A stretch of 64,000 bases of DNA from Pararhizobium capsulatum DSM 1112 (GCF_030814475.1 NZ_JAUSVF010000001.1:2541001-2605000), one strand, 5' to 3'; counted from the first letter of the stretch, positions 1 to 8,682 are shown. The notes: a model not told the origin generated them from the sequence alone. A program made the numbers and translations.

Positions 1-1
1 A

Positions 2-898
2 AAATTCCCCAACGGGGCACGCGGCTTGCTTCGGCTGGTGGAAAAGTTGCGCCACTGGATGAATGCCAACACCAGGGCGGGATCCAAACGGAACATTTCC
101 GCCCATTACGATCTGGGCAATGCCTTCTACAGGGAGTGGCTGGATCCGACCATGACCTACTCCTCCGCTCTCTATTCAACCGGCGCCAACGACCTGCAGT
201 CAGCCCAGCGTGCAAAGTACAAGGCGCTGGCGGAAGCGGCGGGCATTCGATCCACCGACCATGTTCTGGAAATCGGCTGCGGCTGGGGTGGGTTTGCGGA
301 ATATGCAGCAGGTGAAATCGGCTGCAGGGTGACCGGGCTCACCATCAGTCGCGAGCAGCTTGCCTTCGCGCGGGAGAGAATGGAAAAGGCCGGGCTTTCC
401 GACAAGGTCGAGATCAAGTTCCAGGATTATCGCGACGAAACCGGGCTTTATGATCGTATCGTCTCGATCGAGATGTTCGAGGCGGTGGGTGAAAAATTCT
501 GGCCGACCTATTTTTCCCAGCTGCAGCGTTGCCTGAAGCCCGGCGGCAAGGCAGGCCTGCAGATCATCACCATCAAGCCGGAAGCCTATAAGGAATACCG
601 GGCCAATCCCGACTTTATCCAGAAATACGTGTTCCCCGGCGGCATGCTGCCCACCCGGGAGCACCTTTCAGACCTCGGTCGCAAGGTCGGGCTGAGAATG
701 AGCGGAGACTTCGGTTTCGGACTGGACTACGCCCGCACCCTTGCGGAGTGGCGCGAACGCTTTCGCAATGTCTGGCACAAGGTCGAGCCGCTTGGTTTCG
801 ATACGCGCTTCAAGCGCCTGTGGGAGTTCTACCTCTTCTATTGCGAAGCCGGATTCCGCGCCCGCAACATCGACGTTCGCCAGATCGTCTACGAGTGA
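2..898 (+). CDS. Cyclopropane-fatty-acyl-phospholipid synthase-like methyltransferase (5' end outside window)
   Basis: SAM-dependent methyltransferase of the cyclopropane fatty acid synthase family, which adds a methylene group from SAM across double bonds of membrane phospholipid acyl chains. The frame is open to the left edge of the window and codes for family-like sequence upstream of the first possible TTG start at 26, so the true start lies outside; roughly 100 N-terminal residues are missing compared with usual family lengths near 400. Visible motifs are the entry segment RNISAHYDLGNAFY, the SAM-binding loop LEIGCGWGGF, and the C-terminal YCEAGFRARNID typical of this family. Family assignment is firm. 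Which acyl substrate it uses, and whether it is the main Cfa or a paralogue, cannot be told. Confidence 0.88.
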   Translation, partial: KFPNGARGLLRLVEKLRHWMNANTRAGSKRNISAHYDLGNAFYREWLDPTMTYSSALYSTGANDLQSAQRAKYKALAEAAGIRSTDHVLEIGCGWGGFAEYAAGEIGCRVTGLTISREQLAFARERMEKAGLSDKVEIKFQDYRDETGLYDRIVSIEMFEAVGEKFWPTYFSQLQRCLKPGGKAGLQIITIKPEAYKEYRANPDFIQKYVFPGGMLPTREHLSDLGRKVGLRMSGDFGFGLDYARTLAEWRERFRNVWHKVEPLGFDTRFKRLWEFYLFYCEAGFRARNIDVRQIVYE

Positions 899-948
899 CC
901 GGTCACTGATCGGGCCCTCTTTGACGTCCTTCTGAGACTTCACGAAAC

Positions 949-984
949 CGTGAGCGGGTAATTTTTGCCCGCGTCGGCCTCACG
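949..984 (+). terminator. Nested hairpin downstream of the CFA-synthase gene
   Basis: Outer arms CGTGAG (949-954) and CTCACG (979-984) enclose inner arms GCGGG (954-958) and CCCGC (968-972), with five T residues in the loop but no T-run after the stem. It lies 50 bases past the stop codon, so a terminator or a leader structure of cysK are both possible. The rest of the 234-base gap to cysK shows no feature I recognise. Confidence 0.35.
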
Positions 985-1132
985 TTGAAACTCTATTTCT
1001 TGCGCAATAAGGTTCATCGACCGAAAAGCGACCGATTGGCTGTTTCTCCGGCCACCACCTCCTGTTCCGGCTTGCTCCATCGCTAGAGCACGCCTGCCCT
1101 CTGCACGTTTCTGCCTTTTGAAAGGTTTACTC

Positions 1133-2173
1133 ATGTCCGCTTTGCCTTCCGTCATTGAAGCCATCGGCAATACGCCGCTGATCCGTTTGAAGGGGGCTTC
1201 TGAAGCGACCGGCTGTAATATTCTCGGCAAGGCGGAGTTCCTCAATCCTGGTCAATCCGTCAAGGATCGCGCAGCCCTGTCGATTATTCGGCAAGCTGAG
1301 CGTTCCGGTGCGCTGAAGCCCGGTGGCGTGATCGTCGAGGGGACGGCCGGCAATACCGGCATCGGTCTTGCGCTCGTTGCCCAGGCGCTCGGCTATCGGA
1401 CCGTGATCGTCATTCCAGAAACGCAGAGCCAGGAAAAGAAGGACGCCTTGCGGCTTCTCGGCGCCCAGCTGATCGAAGTGCCCGCTGCTCCCTACAGGAA
1501 CCCCAACAACTACGTGAAGCTTTCCGGGCGGCTTGCCGAGCAGCTCGCCCGCACCGAGCCCAATGGCGCCGTCTGGGCAAACCAGTTCGACAATGTTGCA
1601 AACCGTGACGCTCACGTCGAAACCACGGCTCCGGAGATCTGGCGCGATACCGACGGCAAGGTGGACGGCTTCATCTGCGCCGTCGGCTCCGGCGGCACGC
1701 TTGCCGGTGTGGCCAGGGGCCTGAAGGCAAAGAACCCCGATATCAAGATCGGCATTGCCGACCCGGAGGGTGCAGCGCTCTACAACTATTATGCCCATGG
1801 CGAACTGGCCTCGTCGGGCAGCTCCATCACCGAGGGGATCGGCCAAGGCAGAATCACCGCCAACCTGGAAGGCTTCACGCCGGATTTTGCCTACCAGATT
1901 CCCGATCTGGAGGCAGTTCCGCTGGTCTTCGATCTTGTTGATAAGGAAGGAATTTGCGTTGGAGGATCAAGCGGTATCAACATTGCCGGGGCTATAAGGC
2001 TCGCGCGCGATCTCGGTCCCGGACATACCATCGTGACGATCCTGTGCGACTATGGTAACCGCTATCAATCGAAGCTGTTCAATCCGGCGTTCTTGAAGTC
2101 GAAGGGCCTGCCCGTGCCGGCCTGGATGACGACAACATCGGATATCAGCATCCCCTACGAACCTGCCGGATAA
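1133..2173 (+). CDS. cysK: Cysteine synthase A (O-acetylserine sulfhydrylase)
   Basis: PLP-dependent enzyme that makes L-cysteine from O-acetylserine and sulfide in the cytoplasm. Lys44 in NPGQSVKDRAA is the expected Schiff-base lysine, and TAGNTG (71-76) is the substrate/phosphate loop. The length of 346 residues includes a C-terminal tail of the kind I recall from rhizobial CysK proteins. I chose the ATG at 1133 because MSALPSVIEAIGNTPLIRL matches the family N-terminus; an in-frame TTG five codons upstream is unlikely. It is followed after 8 bases by the tRNA-editing gene and then by a sulfurtransferase, suggesting an operon with a sulfur-metabolism theme. Confident on family; beta-cystathionine-type activity in vivo is not excluded. 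Confidence 0.93.
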   Translation: MSALPSVIEAIGNTPLIRLKGASEATGCNILGKAEFLNPGQSVKDRAALSIIRQAERSGALKPGGVIVEGTAGNTGIGLALVAQALGYRTVIVIPETQSQEKKDALRLLGAQLIEVPAAPYRNPNNYVKLSGRLAEQLARTEPNGAVWANQFDNVANRDAHVETTAPEIWRDTDGKVDGFICAVGSGGTLAGVARGLKAKNPDIKIGIADPEGAALYNYYAHGELASSGSSITEGIGQGRITANLEGFTPDFAYQIPDLEAVPLVFDLVDKEGICVGGSSGINIAGAIRLARDLGPGHTIVTILCDYGNRYQSKLFNPAFLKSKGLPVPAWMTTTSDISIPYEPAG

Positions 2174-2181
2174 GCATAATC

Positions 2182-2919
2182 ATGACCACCGCCCTGTTCC
2201 GTGACGACTTTTACCTCTCAACAGTTGAAGCAACCGTCACGGAGATCAGGGAGGATGGCGGGATCATCCTCGACCAGACCTGTTTTTATGCCACGTCAGG
2301 CGGTCAGCCGGGCGACACCGGCTTTTTCGAGCGCTCCGATGGAGGTCGTATCGAGATCGCCGTCACGCGCCATGGTGACACGAAGGACATCATCATCCAT
2401 GTGCCCGCCGTTGATCAAGAAGCGCCGCTGGTCGGCGAAAAACTTGTCATCCACATCGACTGGGCCCGCCGCTACCGGTTGATGCGCATGCACACCGCCT
2501 GCCACCTTCTGTCGGTCGTCTGCCAATATCCGATCACGGGCGCTGCTGTCGGAGAGGACGAAAGCCGTGTCGATTTCGACATGAGCGAGACCATTGACCG
2601 AGACCACGTCACGGCAGAACTGATGAAGCTGGTCGATGAAAATCATCCGGTCTATTTGCAGTGGATCACCGACGAGGAACTTGCGGCCAATCCGGGCATT
2701 GTGAAATCGAAGAACGTACGCCCGCCGATTGGTCTCGGCCGGGTGAGCCTTGTGTGCATTGGTACAGATGCAGCAATCGACAGTCAGCCCTGTGGAGGGA
2801 CTCACGTGTCGGAAACCCAGGAAGTCGGCCAGATTCACATCGCCCGTATCGAAAAGAAAGGCAAGGAGAACCGACGTTTTCGCATCAGGTTCGGCGCGCC
2901 GGAAACGGCAGCATCGTGA
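2182..2919 (+). CDS. Alanyl-tRNA editing protein (AlaX type)
   Basis: Stand-alone homologue of the AlaRS editing domain, which hydrolyses Ser-tRNA(Ala) and Gly-tRNA(Ala) in trans. All four predicted metal ligands are present: His104 and His108 in HTACH, and Cys204 and His208 in CGGTH. The 245-residue length, with an N-terminal beta-rich segment carrying YATSGGQPGD, fits the medium-length AlaX class. It sits 8 bases after cysK and 14 bases before the sulfurtransferase. Co-expression of a serine-mischarging editor with cysteine synthesis, which consumes serine, is a sensible pairing but is inference. Confidence 0.88.
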   Translation: MTTALFRDDFYLSTVEATVTEIREDGGIILDQTCFYATSGGQPGDTGFFERSDGGRIEIAVTRHGDTKDIIIHVPAVDQEAPLVGEKLVIHIDWARRYRLMRMHTACHLLSVVCQYPITGAAVGEDESRVDFDMSETIDRDHVTAELMKLVDENHPVYLQWITDEELAANPGIVKSKNVRPPIGLGRVSLVCIGTDAAIDSQPCGGTHVSETQEVGQIHIARIEKKGKENRRFRIRFGAPETAAS

Positions 2920-2933
2920 CGGGAGGAACACAC

Positions 2934-3788
2934 ATGTCAAACAACAAAAGCCGCTTTATCGTCGAAGCCGATTGGCTGGAGGCTCGTCTTGGCGACCCAA
3001 CAGTCAAGATCCTCGATGCTTCCTGGTATCTGCCGGCTCAGGCACGCGATCCTCGCGCGGAATACCTAGCCGCCCATATCCCCGGCGCAATTTTTTACGA
3101 TCAGGATGCGATTGCGGACCTTTCGAGTGGCCTACCGCACACGATCCCGTCACCGGAAGCCTTTGCCGACGCCGTCGGAAAGCTTGGAATTGCCGATGGC
3201 GACACAATCATCGTCTATGATGGACCGGGCATCTTCACAGCCCCGCGCGTCTGGTGGCTTCTGCGCACCTTCGGCGGATCGAGTGTTTTCGTGCTCGACG
3301 GCGGCATGGATGGATGGAAGGCCGAAGGACGCCCGGTGACAGCCGATATCCCCTCACCTTCACCAGCCATTTTCAACGTTCGTTTCACGGGAGACGCGGT
3401 AACGTCCCTTGCCCAGATGAAGGATATCGTAGGCGGCGGTACGCGGCAGATCGCGGATGCGCGCGGTGCTGGCCGGTTCACTGGCGACGAAGCCGAGCCA
3501 CGCGCTGGGATGCGCTCCGGCCATATGCCCGGTGCCAGAAGCCTGCCCTCGGGCGTCTTCTCCGAAAAGGGCCGGCTTAAATCGCTCGAGGCGCTGCGGG
3601 CAACCATTGAGGAAGCCGGTATCGATCTCGACAAGCCGGTGGTAACCACCTGTGGCTCTGGCATAACCGCTGCGATCATCACGCTGGCCTTGCAGTCCCT
3701 CGATCACACTGACAATACACTTTATGACGGGTCGTGGTCGGAATGGGGCAGCCGACAGGACACTGTTGTCGCGACCGGCAAGGCCTGA
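2934..3788 (+). CDS. sseA: 3-mercaptopyruvate sulfurtransferase (two-rhodanese)
   Basis: Transfers sulfur from 3-mercaptopyruvate to thiol or cyanide acceptors through a cysteine persulfide. Two rhodanese modules are visible: an inactive N-terminal one (about 8-135) with LDGGMDGWKAEG, and a catalytic one (about 155-280) with Cys240 in CGSGITA, the loop that separates mercaptopyruvate sulfurtransferases from thiosulfate rhodaneses. The ATG at 2934 has a clear GGGAGG ribosome-binding site at 2921-2926. The product is 284 residues, normal for the family. It follows the AlaX gene by 14 bases and ends 3 bases before the GNAT start, so all four genes from cysK are probably one transcript. Confidence 0.88.
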   Translation: MSNNKSRFIVEADWLEARLGDPTVKILDASWYLPAQARDPRAEYLAAHIPGAIFYDQDAIADLSSGLPHTIPSPEAFADAVGKLGIADGDTIIVYDGPGIFTAPRVWWLLRTFGGSSVFVLDGGMDGWKAEGRPVTADIPSPSPAIFNVRFTGDAVTSLAQMKDIVGGGTRQIADARGAGRFTGDEAEPRAGMRSGHMPGARSLPSGVFSEKGRLKSLEALRATIEEAGIDLDKPVVTTCGSGITAAIITLALQSLDHTDNTLYDGSWSEWGSRQDTVVATGKA

Positions 3789-3791
3789 GCG

Positions 3792-4358
3792 ATGTCAGAA
3801 AAAAAGACCGTGGAACCGCTCGCCGTTCACGTGACAGAACTGGAAATGACCACGCCACCGAAGCAGAGCCTTCCGGTACCGGTGAATATCCAGACGGCCA
3901 TCATGCGTGTTCCGGCCATCCCGCCGGCATTCTACCGCTTTCTCTATCTCCAGGTCGGTCGCCGATGGCACTGGGTAGACCGGCTGCGAATGGACGATGA
4001 GGCGCTCACCGCAGCGCTCCATAATCCAGGCAACGCCGTTACTGTTCTCTATGTCAACGGTGCCCCTGCCGGGTTCTTTGAATTATTGAAGATCGATGAG
4101 GATACTCTCGAACTCAGTCACTTCGGCATGTTCGAGCACGCGCTGGGTCTGGGGATCGGCAAGTGGTTCCTGCTGCAGGCCCTCTATGCCGCCTGGAGTT
4201 CGAACCCGAAGGTCGTCCGAGTTTCGACAAACGATCTCGATCATCCTCGGGCGCTGCAACTCTACCAGCGCTTCGGCTTCTCGCCGGTGGCTACGCGGGA
4301 TACGACGGTCCTGCCGTTGACGGATGATGAAAAGGCTGATCTCAGCGCATTTTTCTAG
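3792..4358 (+). CDS. GNAT-family N-acetyltransferase
   Basis: 188-residue acetyltransferase with a GNAT fold. The acetyl-CoA segment reads LGLGIGKWFLLQAL, followed by the family C-terminal strand-helix ALQLYQRFGFSPV. The substrate cannot be told from sequence. The start is 3 bases past sseA, so it is likely co-translated with the cysteine/sulfurtransferase genes. The TAG stop (4356-4358) is formed by the first bases of a 103-bp repeat element; without the element the codon would be TAA, so the protein would be unchanged. Confidence 0.8.
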   Translation: MSEKKTVEPLAVHVTELEMTTPPKQSLPVPVNIQTAIMRVPAIPPAFYRFLYLQVGRRWHWVDRLRMDDEALTAALHNPGNAVTVLYVNGAPAGFFELLKIDEDTLELSHFGMFEHALGLGIGKWFLLQALYAAWSSNPKVVRVSTNDLDHPRALQLYQRFGFSPVATRDTTVLPLTDDEKADLSAFF

Positions 4359-4458
4359 AGGATGTCCGGTTCAGATTGAACCAGACATCCTCTAGATTCT
4401 TTTGTTTCTGTTTATCTTTTCGGGAAAACCGGTTTCCACTTTTCCCCGACAAACTCTA
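4356..4458 (+). repeat. 103-bp TA-flanked element, copy 1
   Basis: Starts TA-GAG and ends CTC-TA, as expected of a miniature element with short inverted ends and a duplicated TA target. Its left half is a long palindrome (about 4355-4395, arms of about 19 bases around TCCGGTTCA/TGAACCAGA). Its right half carries the strong segment CGGGAAAACCGGTTTCCACT. Copy 2 at 5020-5122 has the same length and orientation and differs at about seven positions. Two of those differences (G to A in the left arm, C to T in the right arm) keep a stem base pair intact. The insertion is inside the stop codon of the GNAT gene. Confidence 0.75.
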
Positions 4459-4541
4459 AGCATCGTTGTCTGCGCAGGTTTCGGGTGTCGCATGGTCCCA
4501 TGCCGTGCGATCCATTTTCTCTCTGAACAAAGGAGGAAATG

Positions 4542-5006
4542 ATGCTGCGATATACACCGATCCCCAGCGCCGATGTCACTGCACTTCAGCAGGGAAAACC
4601 GGACGCCTACGGCATGATCCCCGAGCGTCATATCTCGGACGGGCAAGGCATGCCCTGCCGGCACTGTCTTGCCAATATCGATGCCGGTGCGCCTTATCTC
4701 ATCCTCGCCTATAGGCCCTTTCCGGCTTTACAGCCCTATGCCGAAACCGGCCCGATTTTCCTGCACGCAGAGGAATGCAAGGCCTATGAGGAAGCAGCCA
4801 AGCCGCCGATCCTGACAACCAGCAAGGACTATATTTTGCGTGGTTACAGCAACGAACACAGGATCATTTATGGCACTGGCGCCGCGACAGCCGTCGAGGA
4901 TATCGAGCGGTATGCGGCCGAATTGCTGAACCGCAATGACGTTGCCTACGTTCATGTGCGTTCGGCGCGCAACAATTGCTATCAGTGCCGGATCGAAGCC
5001 GCCTGA
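4542..5006 (+). CDS. DUF1203 family protein
   Basis: 154-residue cytoplasmic protein of unknown function, recognised as DUF1203 from CRHCL near the N-terminus, AYRPFPALQPYAETGPIFLH in the middle and the C-terminal YVHVRSARNNCYQCRI. Cysteines in CRHC and CYQC suggest a metal or redox role, which is inference only. The Shine-Dalgarno AGGAGG (4531-4536) is 5 bases from the ATG at 4542 and only 2 from an adjacent in-frame ATG at 4539, so I chose 4542. The gene stands alone between two direct copies of the 103-bp element; recombination between them would delete it cleanly. Confidence 0.8.
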   Translation: MLRYTPIPSADVTALQQGKPDAYGMIPERHISDGQGMPCRHCLANIDAGAPYLILAYRPFPALQPYAETGPIFLHAEECKAYEEAAKPPILTTSKDYILRGYSNEHRIIYGTGAATAVEDIERYAAELLNRNDVAYVHVRSARNNCYQCRIEAA

Positions 5007-5007
5007 A

Positions 5008-5135
5008 TTGAGCCCGCGCTAGAGAATGTCCGGTTCAGTTTGAACCAGACATTCTCTAGATTCTTTTGTTTTCGTTTGTCTTTTCGGGAAAACCGGTTTC
5101 CACTTTTCCCTGACAAACTCTAAACGCGGGCTCAA
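5008..5135. terminator. Bidirectional terminator split by a repeat insertion
   Basis: Perfect 11-base arms TTGAGCCCGCG (5008-5018) and CGCGGGCTCAA (5125-5135) are separated by 106 bases, 103 of which are the repeat element. Removing one TA copy and the element leaves the arms 5 bases apart (loop CTAAA), a classical hairpin between the converging DUF1203 and ald genes, followed on the plus strand by CTCTTGTTGT. The insertion therefore went into the loop of a terminator. Confidence 0.7.
5020..5122 (+). repeat. 103-bp TA-flanked element, copy 2
   Basis: Same length, orientation and ends (TA-GAG ... CTC-TA) as copy 1 at 4356-4458, with about 93% identity by eye. The left palindrome is kept through a compensating pair of changes. 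It occupies the loop of the terminator-like hairpin 5008-5135. It resembles palindromic intergenic families of Rhizobiales in style, but I cannot assign a family name. Confidence 0.75.
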
Positions 5136-5148
5136 CTCTTGTTGTGCT

Positions 5149-6267
5149 TCAAGCCGTCTTCAGAAGGGCTTCCGGCGCATGGTTCTCATAACCCAACGCT
5201 TCCGCAACGGCGGCGTTGGTGACGCGGCCCTTATGGACGTTGAGACCGGCGCGCAGATGCTTGTCCTCGGCAATGGCCGCAATACCGCGGTCTGCGAGTT
5301 TGAGACCATATTGCAGGGTGGCATTGTTCAACGCCTGCGTCGATGTTACCGGCACGGCGCCGGGCATGTTGGCGACGCAATAGTGAATAATGCCATCAAC
5401 CTCATAGGTTGGATCCGAATGGGTCGTGGCATAGGAGGTTTCGAAGCACCCGCCCTGGTCGATCGCCACGTCCACGAGAACGGCGCCCTTCTTCATGCCC
5501 GACAGCATCTCGCGGCTGACGAGCTTCGGCGCGGCCGCACCCGGTATCAGCACTGCGCCAATAACCAGATCGGCAGAGAAGACTTCCTCTTCCAGGGCCT
5601 CGATGGTCGAATAGCGGGTGTGGACGCGACCGGCGAACAGATCGTCGAGTTGGCGCAAGCGGGGAATGGAGCGATCGAGAATTACCACATCGGCACCGAG
5701 CCCCGCGGCCATGCGGGCCGCATGCAGGCCGACGACACCGCCGCCGATGACCGTAACCTTGGCAGGCAGAACCCCGGGCACACCGCCCAGCAGGATGCCG
5801 CGCCCGCCATTGGCCTTCTGCAAGGCGGTGGCACCCGCCTGGATAGCAAGCCGCCCGGCCACTTCCGACATCGGCGCCAGCAACGGCAGGCCGCCGCGCT
5901 CGTCCGTCACCGTCTCATAGGCAATGGCCGTCACGCCTGATTGGAGAAGCCCCTTTGTCTGCTCCGGATCCGGCGCAAGGTGGAGATAGGTATAAAGAAT
6001 CTGACCGTCACGGAGCTGCGTCCATTCTCCGGGTTGCGGTTCCTTGACCTTGACGATCATGTCGCACTTCTCGAATACGTCGCGGGCGCTGGCGACAATC
6101 TTTGCACCGGCGGCACGGTAGGCGTCATCCTCAGCCCCTATGCCCACACCAGCCTTGGTTTCGATATAGACCTCGTGACCATGCGCCACATACTCCCGCA
6201 CGGCCCCTGGCGTCAGGCCGACACGATACTCGTGATTTTTGATTTCCTTCGGGCAACCGACACGCAT
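5149..6267 (-). CDS. ald: Alanine dehydrogenase
   Basis: NAD-dependent enzyme interconverting L-alanine and pyruvate plus ammonia, in the cytoplasm. Its 372 residues match the family. Visible features are the N-terminal [20 protein letters not shown], the substrate lysine region VKVKEPQ, the nucleotide-binding fold [17 protein letters not shown], and the C-terminal domain with [16 protein letters not shown]. The gene is divergent from an Lrp/AsnC regulator across a 150-base gap, the usual arrangement in which that regulator controls ald in response to alanine. Confidence 0.95.
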   Translation of the reverse strand: MRVGCPKEIKNHEYRVGLTPGAVREYVAHGHEVYIETKAGVGIGAEDDAYRAAGAKIVASARDVFEKCDMIVKVKEPQPGEWTQLRDGQILYTYLHLAPDPEQTKGLLQSGVTAIAYETVTDERGGLPLLAPMSEVAGRLAIQAGATALQKANGGRGILLGGVPGVLPAKVTVIGGGVVGLHAARMAAGLGADVVILDRSIPRLRQLDDLFAGRVHTRYSTIEALEEEVFSADLVIGAVLIPGAAAPKLVSREMLSGMKKGAVLVDVAIDQGGCFETSYATTHSDPTYEVDGIIHYCVANMPGAVPVTSTQALNNATLQYGLKLADRGIAAIAEDKHLRAGLNVHKGRVTNAAVAEALGYENHAPEALLKTA

Positions 6268-6417
6268 GATGCGCTCCTCTCCTTGTAAGCGTTTCGAAAT
6301 TATTGGTGCCCATAGACAAACAGGAAGCGAAGCGCATGTCCTTGCAAAATTCGCAGACTTTCAGGTAAATATTCGAAGAAAAATTCGTTCTGTTGAATTT
6401 TATCGAAGGATGATCGA
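6268..6417. promoter_or_regulatory. Divergent control region of ald and its Lrp-type regulator
   Basis: This 150-base gap between the start codons of ald and the regulator is richer in A+T than its surroundings, especially 6355-6415, where AT tracts alternate with GAA/TTC triplets. Such tracts suit Lrp-family binding. I see no convincing -35/-10 pair and cannot define the operator. Confidence 0.5.
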
Positions 6418-6879
6418 ATGTCTGGATTGGATGCGATTGATGCTGCGATCTTAAGGATTCTGCAGCAGAACGGACGCATCGCCAATGCCGAGCTGGCCGA
6501 ACGGGTGGGGCTGTCGGCCTCCGCCTGCTCTCGCCGTGTCGATATCCTCGAAAAGACCGGCGTTATCGCCGGCTATCATGCGCGTCTGTCCCACAAGGCA
6601 CTCGATTATCGCATCATGGTCATCGTGCACATTTCGCTGTCGGGTCAGTTCGCAAAAACTCTCACGGAGTTCGAAGCAGCCGTAAAACTCTGTCCGAACG
6701 TGCTTGTCTGCTATCTCATGTCCGGTGAGTACGATTACATTCTGCGCGTGGCTGCAAAGGATCTTGAGGATTACGAAAGGATCCACCGCGATTGGCTGTC
6801 GGCCCTGCCCCATGTCGTGAAGATCAATTCCAGCTTTTCCCTTCGGGAGATCATCGATCGCCCGAATGTCGGCATCTGA
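6418..6879 (+). CDS. Lrp/AsnC family regulator, probable AldR
   Basis: 153-residue feast/famine regulator. The N-terminal winged helix-turn-helix (about 5-50) contains NAELAERVGLSASACSRRV, and a C-terminal RAM ligand-binding domain (about 65-140) follows. It lies back to back with alanine dehydrogenase, which makes it the likely alanine-responsive activator of ald; this comes from gene context and known Lrp-ald pairs, not from a recognised operator. Confidence 0.88.
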   Translation: MSGLDAIDAAILRILQQNGRIANAELAERVGLSASACSRRVDILEKTGVIAGYHARLSHKALDYRIMVIVHISLSGQFAKTLTEFEAAVKLCPNVLVCYLMSGEYDYILRVAAKDLEDYERIHRDWLSALPHVVKINSSFSLREIIDRPNVGI

Positions 6880-6889
6880 ATTTGATCCG

Positions 6890-8137
6890 CTAGCTCTGAA
6901 TGCCGACGACGCAGTTTCGGCCAAGTTTCTTGGCACGATAAAGGCGCTCGTCTGCGGCTGAGAGGAGTGCGTTCACCGTTTCGCCATCCGCAGGAGCGCC
7001 AGCAACACCGATGCTGATGGTGACCGGCATATGGTCCGGTGTCATGACGCTGCCGATGACCAATTGGCGGATATCTTCGGCCCGGGACATTGCGTGCGCC
7101 GGGTCAAGCCCCTCACAGATGACAACGAACTCCTCGCCGCCATAACGGAAGAGATGATCGCTCTGCCGCAATCCCAGGGTAAGTGCGTTGGCGATCGCCT
7201 TTAGGACATGGTCCCCTTCAAGATGGCCGAAACGATCGTTGATGCTCTTGAAATGGTCGGCATCAATCATCATCAGGCTGATCCTGTTTCCTGACGTGGT
7301 AGCATTGCGGATAAGTCTCGGCGCCAGGAATTCAAATCGACTGCGGTCGAAGACACCCGTCAAACTATCCCGGCCGGAGCGAGATAGAAGGTCTTCGTAT
7401 CGCTCCCGAAAGGTCAGCGTATTGAAGACATCGCCGATCGGGCGGCCCGGATCGTTCACCGGCGCAAAACGAAGAACATGAAGGTAACCGCCCAGCACGA
7501 CCGAATAGAACAGTGCAGCCGCCATCTTTGCGATCCAGCCGCTCCAGAAGACTTCAGCCGGTGCTCCATTGATCGCGTGAAGGGCAAGATAGAAACCAGC
7601 CTGGTCGAATGTCAGAACGGTGGCGCCGCAAAGGAAGAAGCGTATGCCCGGCGCCCCACGCAGATGCCGACCCAGGCGCTCATACATCAGGATGATCAGG
7701 ATCGAATCGATATAGAGCAGCACCGTGCCCCAGACCATCAGCCAGCCCATCTCATTAAGGAAGGCGAAGTCTGCGCTTCGATGGCTGTCCGTTATCAAGC
7801 CGCCGTGCTGCTGCAACAAAAGGCCGAGGGCAACTGTGAGAAAATTGCCCGCGAGCAAACCGTAGATAGGCTGGCGCACCGTGGCCGCATCCTCCTTCAC
7901 ATACAGGAGCAGGATCATCATCAGCTTGCCGGAAAACAGCACGACGGAGCCGGGCGAAATAGAACCGATCGGCAACTGGACGTAAAAGACGGCCGCCAAG
8001 TAGGTTTCGATGAAATGCAGAACCCCGAGTGCGGCAACAAAAACACCAAGGCCGATAAGATGACGCAGATGCAGTAACGCGACCATCACGGCCACGTAGA
8101 GAAGTCCTTCACAAAGGAAAAGGAAGATATCGACCAT
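6890..8137 (-). CDS. Membrane-bound diguanylate cyclase (GGDEF)
   Basis: Makes cyclic di-GMP from two GTP at the inner membrane. The N-terminal half (about 1-225) is a string of some seven or eight hydrophobic helices; the C-terminal half is a GGDEF domain. The active-site loop reads GGEEF (about 333-337), an active variant. RQSD ends five residues before it, giving an RxxD inhibitory site, so product feedback is expected. I prefer the ATG at 8137 over an in-frame TTG at 8143; 415 residues. It stands alone, converging with the Lrp-type gene, and I see no sensor domain other than the membrane region. Confidence 0.88.
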   Translation of the reverse strand: MVDIFLFLCEGLLYVAVMVALLHLRHLIGLGVFVAALGVLHFIETYLAAVFYVQLPIGSISPGSVVLFSGKLMMILLLYVKEDAATVRQPIYGLLAGNFLTVALGLLLQQHGGLITDSHRSADFAFLNEMGWLMVWGTVLLYIDSILIILMYERLGRHLRGAPGIRFFLCGATVLTFDQAGFYLALHAINGAPAEVFWSGWIAKMAAALFYSVVLGGYLHVLRFAPVNDPGRPIGDVFNTLTFRERYEDLLSRSGRDSLTGVFDRSRFEFLAPRLIRNATTSGNRISLMMIDADHFKSINDRFGHLEGDHVLKAIANALTLGLRQSDHLFRYGGEEFVVICEGLDPAHAMSRAEDIRQLVIGSVMTPDHMPVTISIGVAGAPADGETVNALLSAADERLYRAKKLGRNCVVGIQS

Positions 8138-8205
8138 CAGCAATGCTCAGCGTAATTCTCTGCAGGAGCATAGGCAGCAAGTTTAAAGAATTCTTTAGGA
8201 AACTT

Positions 8206-8526
8206 TCAGACTGGACGAGAGGCAGCGTCATCCGAGAACAGGGATGGTCCGTTCTGATCGATGATCTGGTGCGCTTTTCGCAAGGTAGCGTCGATGGCGT
8301 CCTGCTCCGATGTGAAGAGGTCGGCACGGATGAAACTGCGCACGCGAATTTCACCGTCGATCGTCTTCTCGATCGATCCTGCCAGACGGAACTGCGATCC
8401 TTCGCGCATCGGTGCAGCCTTGATCAGGCAGTCCGCATAGGTCTCGGTTTTTGCCGCGCCGCCACTGGTCGCCTTTTCGGTGGAGGCGCTGGAGATACCA
8501 AACAATTTTGCGAAAAATGAAGCCAT
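8206..8526 (-). CDS. HlyU family protein
   Basis: 106-residue protein matching the HlyU family, small cytoplasmic proteins named after the Vibrio haemolysin activator but of unclear role in alphaproteobacteria. Typical segments are the N-terminal MASFFAKLFGI, SQFRLAGSIEKTIDGE, SFIRADLFTSEQDA and KAHQIIDQNG. There is no helix-turn-helix that I can see, so calling it a transcriptional regulator would be over-reading the family name. It is upstream of and co-oriented with the diguanylate cyclase, 69 bases apart; operon membership is uncertain. Confidence 0.7.
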   Translation of the reverse strand: MASFFAKLFGISSASTEKATSGGAAKTETYADCLIKAAPMREGSQFRLAGSIEKTIDGEIRVRSFIRADLFTSEQDAIDATLRKAHQIIDQNGPSLFSDDAASRPV

Positions 8527-8665
8527 GCGGAAGGATTAGCATGACACCAGATGCTCTCCAAGCACAAGTTTATGACAGTCCACCGCTGACGTTTTTACCC
8601 ACCGGATAGACCAGGCCGGGCATCCGGCTGACCACAGCCATGCCGGATGAAATCATCGCAACGCC

Positions 8666-8682
8666 TATGAGGAAACCTCATA
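8666..8682. terminator. Short hairpin downstream of ilvA
   Basis: TATGAGG (8666-8672), AAA loop, CCTCATA (8676-8682), in the 211-base gap between the HlyU start and the ilvA stop. The ilvA transcript would run through it. No T-run follows in that direction, so it may be a weak terminator or just a 3'-end structure. The adjacent 8695-8750 is distinctly AT-rich. Confidence 0.35.

Noticed and set aside
899..1132. Riboswitch or T-box leader before cysK
   Set aside because: A nested hairpin is present, but I see no SAM or T-box core motif, so it is recorded only as a weak terminator.
4356..5122. Composite transposon carrying the DUF1203 gene
   Set aside because: The two flanking elements code for nothing and each appears to have its own TA target in a different context, so independent insertions are the simpler reading.
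8234..8252. GAAC...GTTC word inside the HlyU-like gene as an SOS box
   Set aside because: The two halves are inverted and within a coding region; the alphaproteobacterial LexA site is a direct repeat with 7-base spacing.
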